Assembly: GCA_902794895.1 (NCBI GenBank)
Contig: CADBIY010000003.1
Coordinates: 17,805-81,804 of the forward strand
DNA from: Candidatus Avelusimicrobium vaccinum
GTDB lineage: Bacteria; Elusimicrobiota; Elusimicrobia; Elusimicrobiales; Elusimicrobiaceae
Direction: 5' to 3'
Length of the DNA stretch: 64,000 nucleotides
In this document: in pieces, positions 30,649 to 39,780 of the stretch
Position numbering within the stretch: position 1 is the first letter of the stretch
Layout: the number at the start of each line of letters is the position of its first letter
Translations under genes and position numbers: made by a program
The notes under the pieces: model-generated
The model's input: only the letters and a program-made list of their open reading frames with translations
The model's database searches: none
Told to the model about the DNA's origin: nothing

Positions 30649-32622
30649 ATGAAAATCCCGGCTAACGTATTAAGAGCCCTGAAAGACTTGGTGGGCGACC
30701 GCCAAGTGCTAACGGATGAAACGTCGCTTCTGTTAAACGGATACGATTGCTCCCTTTCGCGCGCCCGGCCGGATGCGGTGGTATTACTCCCAACGGCCGA
30801 TTGCATAGCCCCTGTTATCACCTTACTTTCTAAACATCACATCCCATTTGTTGCGCGGGCGGCAGCCACCAATCACGCCGGAAGTTGCGCCCCTATGCGC
30901 GGCGGAATTGTTTTAAGTATGACAAAACTGAACCGGATTCTCCAAATCGATACCCAACACCAATTTGCATGGGTAGAACCCGGCGTTGTAACGGCCCAAT
31001 TGCAACAAGAACTACGGCCCTTAGGGTTTTTCTATGCACCGGATCCGGCCAGTGAACGCGTATGCACCTTGGGAGGGAATTTGGCGCAAAATGCCAGCGG
31101 CGCCCGGTGTTTAAAATACGGAGGAACCATTGATCATATTTTAGCAGTAAATGTTGTTCTGCCCAATGGGAATGAATTGTTTCTCTCCCGCAAAGATAAT
31201 GGCCCGGATTTGATTGGTTTGCTATGCGGCAGTGAGGGAACGCTGGGCATTATTACCAAATTACAAGTAAAGATTTTGCCACTCGCACAACAGGTAGAAA
31301 CCTTATTAGCCACGTTCCCTTCATTAGAAGATTGTGTTCAATCTGTTACCGATTTAGTATCCCAAGGCATTATTCCGCGCTGCGTGGAAGCCATGGATCA
31401 AATTACCGCGCAAGCGGTGGAAGGTTTTGCACATGCCGGTTACCCGACGGATCAGGCCGCCTTGCTGATCTTGGAATTAGAAGGAACAAAAACGCAAATG
31501 CAACAAGATCTCCAACTCTTACAGGAAATTTGCACCAAAAACAAAGTCCATTCTTTTATCAAGGCTCAAACCGCCGAACAACGGGAAAATTTGTGGTTAG
31601 GCCGTAGGGCTGCTTATGCCGCGATGGCACGTTTATCCCCCAACGTAATGGTAGGAGACGGAACCGTACCGCGCAGTGAATTGCCAAAAGCATTAGCCGG
31701 CGTACGCAAAATTTTAGATAAAAATGGCGTTTTTGCCGGACTATTATTTCACGCCGGAGACGGGAATTTTCATCCGCATTTAATGTTTGATGAACGGAAT
31801 AAACCAGAAACAAAACGTATTAGCCAGGTACTACGACAAATTTTACAAGTGTGTGTAGACTGCGGCGGAACAGTATCCGGAGAACATGGAATCGGAGTAG
31901 AGAAACGGGCATTAATGGCGTATCAGTATGATCAAAACACCTTAGCATTGTTTGCAAAAATCAAACAAGCGACGGATCCTCAAAATTTAGCAAATCCGCT
32001 CAAAATTATCCCACTGGATTTTGCGGAAAAAGTACGCCCTTCTACCAACCCTTATGAAAATTTTTCATACAAAATACAATCTTTTGCTCAACGGAAAACA
32101 CCTTTTCATATCGTCGGACATAATACCCGTTTTCCATCTGGGCTTGTCCCACAAGTAAGCACCAAATCCTTAAACCGTATTCTGGAAATTGACTTACAGA
32201 ATTATACGGTTACTGCCCAAGCCGGTGTTTCTTTGTGTAATTTACAAAAAACACTTACCGAGCATCATCTATATAACACCTTGCCTGCAGGCCCTGGAAC
32301 TTTGGGAGGGGCTTTTTCTTCCGGTCAATTTCCACATTTTTATTCCCAAATCACCGGAATTGTTGCGCTGCTCCCGGATGGATCTTGCGTACAATACGGC
32401 GGTAAAGTAACCAAAAACGCGGCAGGATATAATTTAATTCGGCTGTTTGCAGGAGCGCAAGGACGGCTAGGGTTGGTTACACAACTTACTTTTAAAGTAT
32501 TTGCTACCTCCCAGCCAATCCCGGATGCGGTACCTTTTCCGCAATCCCCTTGGAACGCATGGGCACAAAAACTGGCCAACCAACTCGATCCGCTCCATCT
32601 TTTAAACCAGGAGAACGCATGA
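30649..32622 (+). CDS. GlcD-GlcE fusion, FAD-linked 2-hydroxy-acid oxidase subunits
   Basis: 657 residues in two parts. Residues 1-455 form a full GlcD/D-lactate dehydrogenase-like FAD oxidase: a PCMH FAD domain (GGNLAQNASGARCLKYGGTI) and a C-terminal cap with LFHAGDGNFHPHL and GEHGIGVEK. Residues 460-657 are a second, shorter FAD-binding half like GlcE (AGPGTLGGAFSSGQF, KNAAGYNLIRLFAG). Together they would oxidise glycolate or lactate. In E. coli GlcD and GlcE are separate. Overlaps glcF by 4 nt. Confidence 0.88.
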   Translation: MKIPANVLRALKDLVGDRQVLTDETSLLLNGYDCSLSRARPDAVVLLPTADCIAPVITLLSKHHIPFVARAAATNHAGSCAPMRGGIVLSMTKLNRILQIDTQHQFAWVEPGVVTAQLQQELRPLGFFYAPDPASERVCTLGGNLAQNASGARCLKYGGTIDHILAVNVVLPNGNELFLSRKDNGPDLIGLLCGSEGTLGIITKLQVKILPLAQQVETLLATFPSLEDCVQSVTDLVSQGIIPRCVEAMDQITAQAVEGFAHAGYPTDQAALLILELEGTKTQMQQDLQLLQEICTKNKVHSFIKAQTAEQRENLWLGRRAAYAAMARLSPNVMVGDGTVPRSELPKALAGVRKILDKNGVFAGLLFHAGDGNFHPHLMFDERNKPETKRISQVLRQILQVCVDCGGTVSGEHGIGVEKRALMAYQYDQNTLALFAKIKQATDPQNLANPLKIIPLDFAEKVRPSTNPYENFSYKIQSFAQRKTPFHIVGHNTRFPSGLVPQVSTKSLNRILEIDLQNYTVTAQAGVSLCNLQKTLTEHHLYNTLPAGPGTLGGAFSSGQFPHFYSQITGIVALLPDGSCVQYGGKVTKNAAGYNLIRLFAGAQGRLGLVTQLTFKVFATSQPIPDAVPFPQSPWNAWAQKLANQLDPLHLLNQENA

Positions 32623-33902
32623 TCCTTTTCCCGAAGAATAAACAACCTGAATTAAAACCAAACCAACATTTAGAGGTGTTGGAAACACCTTTCGGAGTGC
32701 GTGCTCTGTATGATTCGGTTTCTTTTTGCAACCGTTGCGGCACCTGCGCACAAGTGTGTCCTTCTTATCATTTAAGCAGAAATGAAATCGATTCCCCCCG
32801 CGGACGGAACCAAGCCATAAGACTTATTTTAGAAGGGAAATTACGTCCGGATGTCTCTGTTTTACAAACCAGTTTAGCTGGATGTACATTATGTGGCCGT
32901 TGTATGCAATCTTGCGCCGGCAAGATACCAACCTCCGATCATGTACTTGAAGTATACCGTTGGTTGGATAAACCCCGGCTCCCTATATTATTGCACCAAC
33001 TTTTTTCGTTGCGCGGGAGCAACCCACAGAAATTTGCACTTCTTTTCCGGTTTATATTGCATATTCGGTTTTGCTGGAATATAGCCGCGTTTATACCCGG
33101 CCTCAATTGGCTAAAACAAGCCTCCAAACGCATTACCCAAACGCCTAAACTATTATCAAAAATACTGCAAGCCAAAATATACGAAAATAAAAAAAACCCA
33201 AATTTCATTTATGTGCCTTCGTTTGAAGCGGAATTTTTAATGCCGGAAATTGCCCTTTCTTCTATAAAACTTATTGCCAAAAAGGGCAAAACAATCTGTT
33301 GGCTCAATACGCCTTGCGGACTTTTCGAATATGTATACGGGAACTTACCGCAAAGCAAGCGCTTGTTGCGCAAGTTCATCCGCAAACACCAAAGTATAGA
33401 GAATGGTCAAGTTCCTTTAGTTACTGACAGTTTGGATGTGTATCATTTTTTACAGAAAGCCCCTCAACTGTTTGCCAAATATAAGCGAATGCACCGGCAA
33501 GCCGAACAGTTTGCCACACAGGTACGCTACATTACCGATTTTTTCCCTGCACAAATTACGGCTTCTTTTCCGGACCCGGTTTCCCTTGATTACGGAACCC
33601 TGTTTTCCCGGGAAAGCCACCCTATCCGGCAGGCCCATATATTATTCAAAACACTTTTTAAGCAAAATTTTGTAGAGTGTGGGTATACAGATTTTGATAC
33701 CCCTGCTTTCGGTTATGCTTTCACAGCGGGAAATCTAAATAGCCAGATTATGTTTGAACTTGTAAAAACAATCGCCCAGAAACAAACGAAGCATATCTTC
33801 ACTTTTTCCGGGCTGTGTGCTTTGGAACTGAATACGGCGTTCAACACATTGTACCCCGCCGCCAAAGCGCAACATATTGTGCACCTAGCAGATAAAATAT
33901 GA
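32619..33902 (+). CDS. GlcF-like iron-sulfur subunit with degenerate CCG domains
   Basis: 427 residues. Two 4Fe-4S ferredoxin motifs are intact: CNRCGTCAQVCP (about 37) and CTLCGRCMQSC (about 89). In the C-terminal half, where GlcF/HdrD proteins have two cysteine-rich CCG domains, the equivalents have decayed: the segment expected to read CCGSAG is DFDTPAFGYAF, and only the last Cys (SGLCALEL) persists. It accepts electrons from the GlcDE fusion. SD AGGAG precedes the ATG at 32619. Translationally coupled on both sides. Confidence 0.82.
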   Translation: MILFPKNKQPELKPNQHLEVLETPFGVRALYDSVSFCNRCGTCAQVCPSYHLSRNEIDSPRGRNQAIRLILEGKLRPDVSVLQTSLAGCTLCGRCMQSCAGKIPTSDHVLEVYRWLDKPRLPILLHQLFSLRGSNPQKFALLFRFILHIRFCWNIAAFIPGLNWLKQASKRITQTPKLLSKILQAKIYENKKNPNFIYVPSFEAEFLMPEIALSSIKLIAKKGKTICWLNTPCGLFEYVYGNLPQSKRLLRKFIRKHQSIENGQVPLVTDSLDVYHFLQKAPQLFAKYKRMHRQAEQFATQVRYITDFFPAQITASFPDPVSLDYGTLFSRESHPIRQAHILFKTLFKQNFVECGYTDFDTPAFGYAFTAGNLNSQIMFELVKTIAQKQTKHIFTFSGLCALELNTAFNTLYPAAKAQHIVHLADKI

Positions 33903-35131
33903 TGAACGCTTTTGGTCCGACAAACCGCAAACGTACCGCAGAAGAAAAACTAAATATGCTGGTAGAATTCGGAGCGCGTATTTCATGTGAATTGCGCTTA
34001 GATAAACTGTTGGATATTATTGCACAGCAAATTAGTACCATGTTGGACGTTGGGCGTTGCACCATTTATTTAACGGATAACGAGTCGCACGAATTGTGGT
34101 CTAAAATTGCACGCGGCAAAGGATTAGAACATACCGAAATCCGCGTTCCCATGAAAGGCAATGGTATTATTTCTGTAGTTGCCCAAACCGGACAAACGAT
34201 TAATTTGGCAAACGCCTATGAAGATCCCCGCTTTTCCATGGACGTAGACATGGTAACAGATTTTCGCACGCGCTCTATGTTGGCGGTGCCGCTTAAAAAT
34301 AATTCCGGCCAAGTATTAGGTGTTTTCCAAGTCGCCAATAAGGCGGACGGCTCTGCGTTTGACAAACATGATGAAGGCATTTTACTGCTGCTGGCTACGC
34401 TGGCGGGTAGCGCCATTGAAATTGCCAAATTGTATCAGGATATTCATGTTTCCCAGTTAGAAACTATTTACCGGCTGGCCGTTACCGCGGAATACCGCGA
34501 CCAACAGGATACCCGTTCCCATTTAAAAAACATTAGCATTATTTCTTATTTACTCGCATTAGCCATGGGGCTAAGCAAAAAGGAAGCCGATTTAATCAAA
34601 AACGCAAGTCCGCTTCATGATATCGGCAAAGTGGCTTTGGCGGATAATATCTTATTAAAACCCGGCAAACTCACTCCGGAAGAATTTGAAATTATGAAAT
34701 CTCACACGCTCTATGGCGGCCGAATTTTAGAGGGAGCCCATTCTAAAGTATTGCAAACCGCCCATAAAATGAGTTTATACCACCACGAAAAATGGAATGG
34801 AAAAGGTTATCCGAAAGGATTAAAAGGCGAAGAAATCCCCTTGGAAGCACGTATTTTGACCGTGGCGGATGTGTTTGATGCTTTGTGTGTATTCCGTGTA
34901 TATAAAAAAGCATGGCCCACCAGCGAGGCGTATGCGTATATTCTGGAACAATCCGGGCAATCCTTTGATCCGCGTTGCGTGGAGGCCTTTAAAAAGATTT
35001 ATCCTTCTGTGCGTAAATTATATGCACATTTATCGGTAAATCAACCGAGATACAAGCCTTCGGCAGAACCACCTTCGAAGCCCAACAACGAACCCAAAAC
35101 CATTACCACACCTAACCACAAATTGCCTTAA
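33899..35131 (+). CDS. GAF domain / HD-GYP phosphodiesterase
   Basis: 410 residues. A GAF sensor domain (about 20-175, with DVGRCTIYLTD and AVPLKNNSGQVLGVFQVANK) is followed by an HD-GYP domain with HDIGKVALADNILLKPG, HHEKWNGKGYPKGLKGEEIP and VADVFDAL. HD-GYP proteins hydrolyse cyclic di-GMP or related cyclic dinucleotides. The Pro/Lys-rich tail is disordered. Overlaps glcF by 4 nt (ATGA), so a signalling enzyme is coupled to a redox operon. Its terminator follows at 35134-35160. Confidence 0.92.
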   Translation: MMNAFGPTNRKRTAEEKLNMLVEFGARISCELRLDKLLDIIAQQISTMLDVGRCTIYLTDNESHELWSKIARGKGLEHTEIRVPMKGNGIISVVAQTGQTINLANAYEDPRFSMDVDMVTDFRTRSMLAVPLKNNSGQVLGVFQVANKADGSAFDKHDEGILLLLATLAGSAIEIAKLYQDIHVSQLETIYRLAVTAEYRDQQDTRSHLKNISIISYLLALAMGLSKKEADLIKNASPLHDIGKVALADNILLKPGKLTPEEFEIMKSHTLYGGRILEGAHSKVLQTAHKMSLYHHEKWNGKGYPKGLKGEEIPLEARILTVADVFDALCVFRVYKKAWPTSEAYAYILEQSGQSFDPRCVEAFKKIYPSVRKLYAHLSVNQPRYKPSAEPPSKPNNEPKTITTPNHKLP

Positions 35132-35133
35132 TT

Positions 35134-35160
35134 AAATCCCTGGCGCAACCGGGGATTTTT
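35134..35160 (+). terminator. terminator of the glcDE-glcF-HD-GYP operon
   Basis: AAATCCC/GGGGATTT stem followed by TTATTTT. Confidence 0.75.
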
Positions 35161-35246
35161 ATTTTCTAACCGCTCCCAAAATACTACAATATAGTGTCCT
35201 TTTGGCTTTCAACCTTAAGTACAATTTTTTATTTAACGAGGTTATG

Positions 35247-36329
35247 ATGGAAAAAGAGACTGTTCTGGTCGGCTTGTCCGGCGGCGTGGATTCTGCCGCG
35301 GCCGCCGTATTACTGAAGGAACAAGGATACCGCGTTATAGGAGCAACCATGCTCGTATGGGATCCTTCACTTCCTGTTCCGCAAGGAACTTACCAAAAAA
35401 ATGCGTGTTTATCTCCCGAGAAGGAAGATTTAACCGAAATTAAACAAATTGCCCAAAAATTGGGTATTGAGCATATTGAAGTGGATTGCCGCGAGCAATA
35501 CCGCAAAGTTGTGCTCGATAATTTTCGCCTGGAATATGCGTGCGGACGCACGCCAAATCCCTGTGTGCTGTGCAATAGTTTTATTAAATTTGGCGTACTG
35601 CCCAGTTCCGCGCGCGCACAAGGGATCCTGTTTGATAAATTTGCAACCGGACACTATGCACGCGTTTGTTTTGATGAAAATACCGGCAAATATCTGTTAA
35701 AAAAAGCCGTTGATTTATCGCGCGACCAAAGTTATTTTCTACACCGCTTGGGCCAGGTTCAATTAGCAAGCGTACTGTTTCCGCTGGGAGAAAAAACAAA
35801 ACCGCAAATTCGCGAAGTGGCCCGCGCCGCCGGGTTAGCCGTGGCTGATAAAGAAGATAGTCAAGATTTCTACTGCGGTGATTACAATGACCTTTTGAAC
35901 TTCCCCAACAAACCCGGAGATATTATTACTACCGACGGAAAAGTGGTTGCGCGTCATAACGGCATTTGGGGATATACCATCGGCAAACGCAAGGGACTTG
36001 GCATTAGCGGTTTTCCGGTTCCCATGTATGTAGTGGATATTAACGCGGATAAAAACCAAGTCATTATCGGCCCGAAGGAATCCCTCTACAAAAACCGTTT
36101 AACCGCCTGCAACGTCAGTTGGGTAAGCGGAGAACCGCCTGCTCCTAATTTTGATTGCGAAATTAAAATCCGTAATTTACATTTACCTGCCAAAGCGCAC
36201 GTTCGCGTATTGGAAGGTACAAAAATAGAAGCCGTATTTGATGCCCCGCAACTCTCCATTACTGCCGGGCAAAGTGCCGTGATGTATAACGGGGATATTG
36301 TGCTAGGCGGTGGGATGATTGAATCCTAG
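35247..36329 (+). CDS. mnmA: tRNA-specific 2-thiouridylase
   Basis: 360-residue enzyme that places the s2 sulfur on wobble U34 of Lys, Glu and Gln tRNAs. The PP-loop SGGVDSAAAAVLL is at the N-terminus. The first catalytic Cys lies in RTPNPCVLCN and the second in SQDFYCGDY. KPGDIITTDGKVVARHNGIW and IGKRKGLGI match the family. ATG 35247 is 5 nt past GAGG; ATG 35244 is too close. Single gene, with a TACAAT box about 55 nt upstream. Confidence 0.96.
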   Translation: MEKETVLVGLSGGVDSAAAAVLLKEQGYRVIGATMLVWDPSLPVPQGTYQKNACLSPEKEDLTEIKQIAQKLGIEHIEVDCREQYRKVVLDNFRLEYACGRTPNPCVLCNSFIKFGVLPSSARAQGILFDKFATGHYARVCFDENTGKYLLKKAVDLSRDQSYFLHRLGQVQLASVLFPLGEKTKPQIREVARAAGLAVADKEDSQDFYCGDYNDLLNFPNKPGDIITTDGKVVARHNGIWGYTIGKRKGLGISGFPVPMYVVDINADKNQVIIGPKESLYKNRLTACNVSWVSGEPPAPNFDCEIKIRNLHLPAKAHVRVLEGTKIEAVFDAPQLSITAGQSAVMYNGDIVLGGGMIES

Positions 36330-36366
36330 CCGGACGAACGGACAGGCAACATTACCGTATTATAAA

Positions 36367-36393
36367 ACTCCCTCTGCTTTTGCAGAAGGAGTT
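36367..36393. terminator. bidirectional terminator between mnmA and dnaJ
   Basis: AAACTCC-CTCTGC-TTTT-GCAGA-AGGAGTTT stem with A/T runs on both sides. Confidence 0.7.
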
Positions 36394-36486
36394 TCATTTT
36401 TAATAACAAAAGAAGTGCATCAAAAAACAAATCAAGCCCTTTTAAAAATTGCTTCACTTGTTCTTTTCAACAACATAGTAGAATGT

Positions 36487-37602
36487 TTATTTACCAAATA
36501 AATCTTCCAAAAAACTTTTCTTTTTACCGCCCATTTCTGCGGCTAGTGCTTCCAATAATTCTTTTTGTTTGGAAGTGGTTTTTTTGGGAACTTCTATCTT
36601 TACATTTACCAACAAATCGCCAAAACCTTTTTTCCCGAGTTTCGGCATGCCGTTACCCTGCATTTTAAGCACAGATCCAAATTGCGTACCTTTGGGAATT
36701 GTCATTTCCACTTCTTTACCTTCAATCGTCGGTACTTTGATACTGCCGCCGAGCACCGCTTGCGGGAACGTAATGGGCGCATCCAACAGCAAATCATCCC
36801 CGGCCCGGCGGAAAATTTTATGTTCTTTGACTTGTACTTCCACGTATAAGTCTCCAAAGCCGCCGCCATTCGTACCAATATCACCGCCATTTGAAACACG
36901 TAAGGTAACACCCGTTCTCACGCCGGAAGGAACCTTTACGGTAATTTGTTCTTTTACGCGCTTGTGACCGCTTCCGCGGCATTCCGGGCACGGCTTTTCA
37001 ACGACGGTCCCTCTACCGCCGCAATCCGGGCATACTTGACGCATACTAAAAAATCCTTGGGAATAAGTAACCGTTCCGGAACCGTTACACGAGCGGCAAG
37101 TCTTTCTTGCACTGCCCGGGGCTGCTCCGGAGCCGTCACAGGCCGAACAATTATCTAACCGCGTGTAATCTACCGGCACTTCTTTGCCGCTAAAGGCTTC
37201 CTCTAACGTAAGCGAAATATCTAATTTTAAATCTTCCCCACGCTGGGCACGCGGTGCTCCGCCGCGACGGCCAAATCCGCCTCCGAAAACATCTCCAAAA
37301 ATGGAGCCAAACACATCACTAAAATCCCCAAAACCATTCGCGTTAAATCCGCCAAAACCACCGGCACCGTTTACCCCGTCATGACCATATTGGTCATACA
37401 TCTGTTTTTTTTGCGGATCCGATAAAACGGAGAACGCTTCATTTACTTTTTTGAATTGTTCTTCGGCATTTTTATCCCCGGGGTTACGATCCGGATGATA
37501 TTTCATGGCCTGACGGCGGAAGGCGGATTTGATTTCCACTTCCGTAGCCGACCGTTCAATTCCTAAAATTTGATAGTAATCTTCTTTCATGGTTGTGGGC
37601 AT
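36487..37602 (-). CDS. dnaJ: chaperone DnaJ (Hsp40)
   Basis: Co-chaperone that delivers substrates to DnaK and stimulates its ATPase. 371 residues: J domain at the N-terminus with the HPD triad (YHPDRNPGD), Gly/Phe-rich stretch (about 78-118), four CxxCxGxG zinc repeats (about 140-205; for example CSACDGSGAAPG and CPDCGGRGTV), and C-terminal substrate domain. ATG 37602 is used; ATG 37590 also works and gives a more typical start. Neither has an SD. It is not in the hrcA-grpE-dnaK operon 20 kb away, and no CIRCE was seen here. Confidence 0.96.
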   Translation of the reverse strand: MPTTMKEDYYQILGIERSATEVEIKSAFRRQAMKYHPDRNPGDKNAEEQFKKVNEAFSVLSDPQKKQMYDQYGHDGVNGAGGFGGFNANGFGDFSDVFGSIFGDVFGGGFGRRGGAPRAQRGEDLKLDISLTLEEAFSGKEVPVDYTRLDNCSACDGSGAAPGSARKTCRSCNGSGTVTYSQGFFSMRQVCPDCGGRGTVVEKPCPECRGSGHKRVKEQITVKVPSGVRTGVTLRVSNGGDIGTNGGGFGDLYVEVQVKEHKIFRRAGDDLLLDAPITFPQAVLGGSIKVPTIEGKEVEMTIPKGTQFGSVLKMQGNGMPKLGKKGFGDLLVNVKIEVPKKTTSKQKELLEALAAEMGGKKKSFLEDLFGK

Positions 37603-37678
37603 ACTGAAAATCTAATTAAAAATTCTTATCTATATTTTATTAAATTTAAAGTGCCTTTGCTCCTAACAGTTAATTTTC

Positions 37679-37693
37679 TATAATAAAATTATG
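37679..37693 (+). promoter_or_regulatory. leaderless-type promoter of glycosyltransferase 1
   Basis: TATAAT (37679-37684), 6 nt, then ATG at 37691. A TTGCTC at 16-nt spacing could serve as -35. No SD. Confidence 0.6.
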
Positions 37694-38710
37694 TCCAATC
37701 AACCGCTCATTTCCGTCATTATTCCCGTTTACAATGTGGAAAAATATTTGCCCCGTTGCTTAGATAGCGTGGTAAAACAAACTTATACAAATTTGGAAAT
37801 TATTTTAGTAGATGACGGGTCTACGGATTCTTGCCCAAAAATTTGCGACAAATACGCTCAAAAAGACAAACGCATTTTTGTTATTCATCAAACCAATAGC
37901 GGCTTGCCAGCGGCCCGCAATTCTGGCATGGACCATATGCACGGGGAATTTTTCACGTTTATAGACAGCGACGATTGGGTAACACCCGATTATTGCCAAA
38001 CATTGCTAAACACAATCACTCATACAAAAACAGATGTCGCCACCGCTAATTATACTTATGCTTACGAAAAAGATATTAAACCTTCCTTCTGTCCTCAATC
38101 CGGAGACAAAATTTTTTTAACAGAAGAAGAAATACTCCGGTTTGGTTTTACATATCATCATACAGCATGGTTAAAATTATATCGTACCTCTGTTTGCGCT
38201 TCGCTTCGATTTGATCCCAACTATACTTTAAGCGAAGATCTTGATTTCTTTTTTCGGCTCTGCAAACAAATCAAATCGCTGGCCTATACAGAGGCAGTCT
38301 TGCTCTATTATTACCAACACCCTACTTCTTTACTCCGTAGCGTGGATGTAGCCGGACGCAAAAAAATTTTAATTTTATACGAAACGATAGAAAACTATTG
38401 TAAGGAAAAACATTTCATCAAGGCGCAACCTCTAATTCGCTCTTTTCAATTAGAATACGGATGCATACTTGCCGTTTTGCTCATTGTTGATAACACCTCT
38501 TTTAAAAACCCGGATTTACAAGAAATTTATAGTTGGGTAAAAAAGAATAAAAGAGATATTTTTCATCTGAAATCCATGCAAATGCTCGGTCATCTTTTTA
38601 TACGAATGTTTTATTTTTTCCCGCGCTTAACCGCTTGTATTTTCCGAACACCAGTGATTAAATATCCTCTAAAGAAAATTGTTTTAAAAAGGGTGTTAAA
38701 AGCATGTTAA
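37691..38710 (+). CDS. family 2 glycosyltransferase (copy 1)
   Basis: 339-residue GT-A glycosyltransferase: ISVIIPVYNVEKYLPRCLDS at the start, the nucleotide-sugar motif DDGSTD (about 40) and FIDSDDWVTPDY (about 93-104), then EDLDFFFRLC in the acceptor half. The C-terminus has amphipathic/hydrophobic segments that may lie on the membrane. First of three adjacent paralogues, probably adding sugars to cell-surface polysaccharide or LPS. The first 99 bp from 37709 are identical to those of copy 2. Its 3' end overlaps copy 2 by 7 nt. Confidence 0.9.
   Translation: MSNQPLISVIIPVYNVEKYLPRCLDSVVKQTYTNLEIILVDDGSTDSCPKICDKYAQKDKRIFVIHQTNSGLPAARNSGMDHMHGEFFTFIDSDDWVTPDYCQTLLNTITHTKTDVATANYTYAYEKDIKPSFCPQSGDKIFLTEEEILRFGFTYHHTAWLKLYRTSVCASLRFDPNYTLSEDLDFFFRLCKQIKSLAYTEAVLLYYYQHPTSLLRSVDVAGRKKILILYETIENYCKEKHFIKAQPLIRSFQLEYGCILAVLLIVDNTSFKNPDLQEIYSWVKKNKRDIFHLKSMQMLGHLFIRMFYFFPRLTACIFRTPVIKYPLKKIVLKRVLKAC
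37709..37807 (+). repeat. 99-bp perfect repeat, copy A
   Basis: Identical to 38731-38829; both lie in the 5' part of adjacent glycosyltransferase genes and encode the donor-binding N-terminus. Confidence 0.95.
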
Positions 38711-39753
38711 AAACCAAAAATTCCCCGTTAATTTCCGTCATTATTCCCGTTTACAATGTGGAAAAATATTTGCCCCGTTGCTTAGATAGCGTGGTAAAAC
38801 AAACTTATACAAATTTGGAAATTATTTTAATTGATGACGGATCTACGGATAATTCTCTAAAACTTTGTCAAAATTATGCACAAAAAGATAAACGTATCCG
38901 TATTTTTCATCAAGAAAATCAAGGCGTTTCGGCCGCCCGAAATTTAGGGTTAGATAAAGCCACCGGGGAATTTATTACGTTCATAGATAGCGACGATTGG
39001 GTGCTAACACATTACGTGCAACGTTTATGGGAACTCATACAATGCTATCAAACGGATATTGCGTTGGGCTGTTTAATTGAACAATATGACAACCAATCCC
39101 CCGTATTTTCTCCGCGTTCATATCATAGTGCATGTATTTCCAGCGAACAGAGTTTTTTGGGGTCTTCTCACCATACACCTGCAAATGCCGCTGCCAAACT
39201 GTATAGAAAATCTGTTATAAATAAACTCCGTTTTGATACAAAATTTGCGTTGGCAGAAGATATCCTGTTTTTCTTGAATGCACTCAAACACGTAACAAAA
39301 GTCGCATCTACCAACGAACCCATTTATGTGTATTGCCGACGCAATGATTCAGCCACTTCACACCCTTCCATCCAGGCGCGCTATTTAACTTTTACACTTT
39401 GGCAACAAATACTGGATTTTTGCCAAAAAAACAGCTATCAAACAATTATACACCCCGTATCGGAACTTTTATTAGCCTCAGCCGTAGGCTTATCAGTTTC
39501 GATTCTGGTAGACAAAGAAGATCCGGCCAACCATACTGATTTTATGCGGGAAAGTTTAACCTTTCTGCAGAAGCACAAAGCCTCTATTGTGTCATGTACC
39601 GTAATGGGCCGTGCGGGAAAAGTTTTCATCTATATATATATTCATTTTCCGAAAATGATTACTTTTTGTTGCCGTCTGCCGATAATAAGACCCTTTTTAA
39701 ATTATTTGGTGGCCAAAAGACTGGCCCGATATAAAGTACCCGTTTTCCAATAA
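38704..39753 (+). CDS. family 2 glycosyltransferase (copy 2)
   Basis: 349 residues with the same N-terminal 33 residues as copy 1 (ISVIIPVYNVEKYLPRC), DDGSTD and FIDSDDWVLTHY motifs. The acceptor half (LAEDILFFLNALKHVTKV) has diverged strongly, so the acceptor sugar is likely different. It starts inside the end of copy 1 (ATGTTAAAA) and is translated with it; no promoter of its own is evident. Substrates unknown. Confidence 0.9.
   Translation: MLKTKNSPLISVIIPVYNVEKYLPRCLDSVVKQTYTNLEIILIDDGSTDNSLKLCQNYAQKDKRIRIFHQENQGVSAARNLGLDKATGEFITFIDSDDWVLTHYVQRLWELIQCYQTDIALGCLIEQYDNQSPVFSPRSYHSACISSEQSFLGSSHHTPANAAAKLYRKSVINKLRFDTKFALAEDILFFLNALKHVTKVASTNEPIYVYCRRNDSATSHPSIQARYLTFTLWQQILDFCQKNSYQTIIHPVSELLLASAVGLSVSILVDKEDPANHTDFMRESLTFLQKHKASIVSCTVMGRAGKVFIYIYIHFPKMITFCCRLPIIRPFLNYLVAKRLARYKVPVFQ
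38731..38829 (+). repeat. 99-bp perfect repeat, copy B
   Basis: Identical to 37709-37807, including third codon positions, while the rest of the two genes differs. Points to recent gene conversion or duplication. Confidence 0.95.
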
Positions 39754-39765
39754 ATCATTATTTTC

Positions 39766-39780
39766 TATAATAAACCCATG
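39766..39780 (+). promoter_or_regulatory. leaderless-type promoter of glycosyltransferase 3
   Basis: TATAAT (39766-39771), 6 nt, then ATG at 39778. No SD. Confidence 0.6.
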
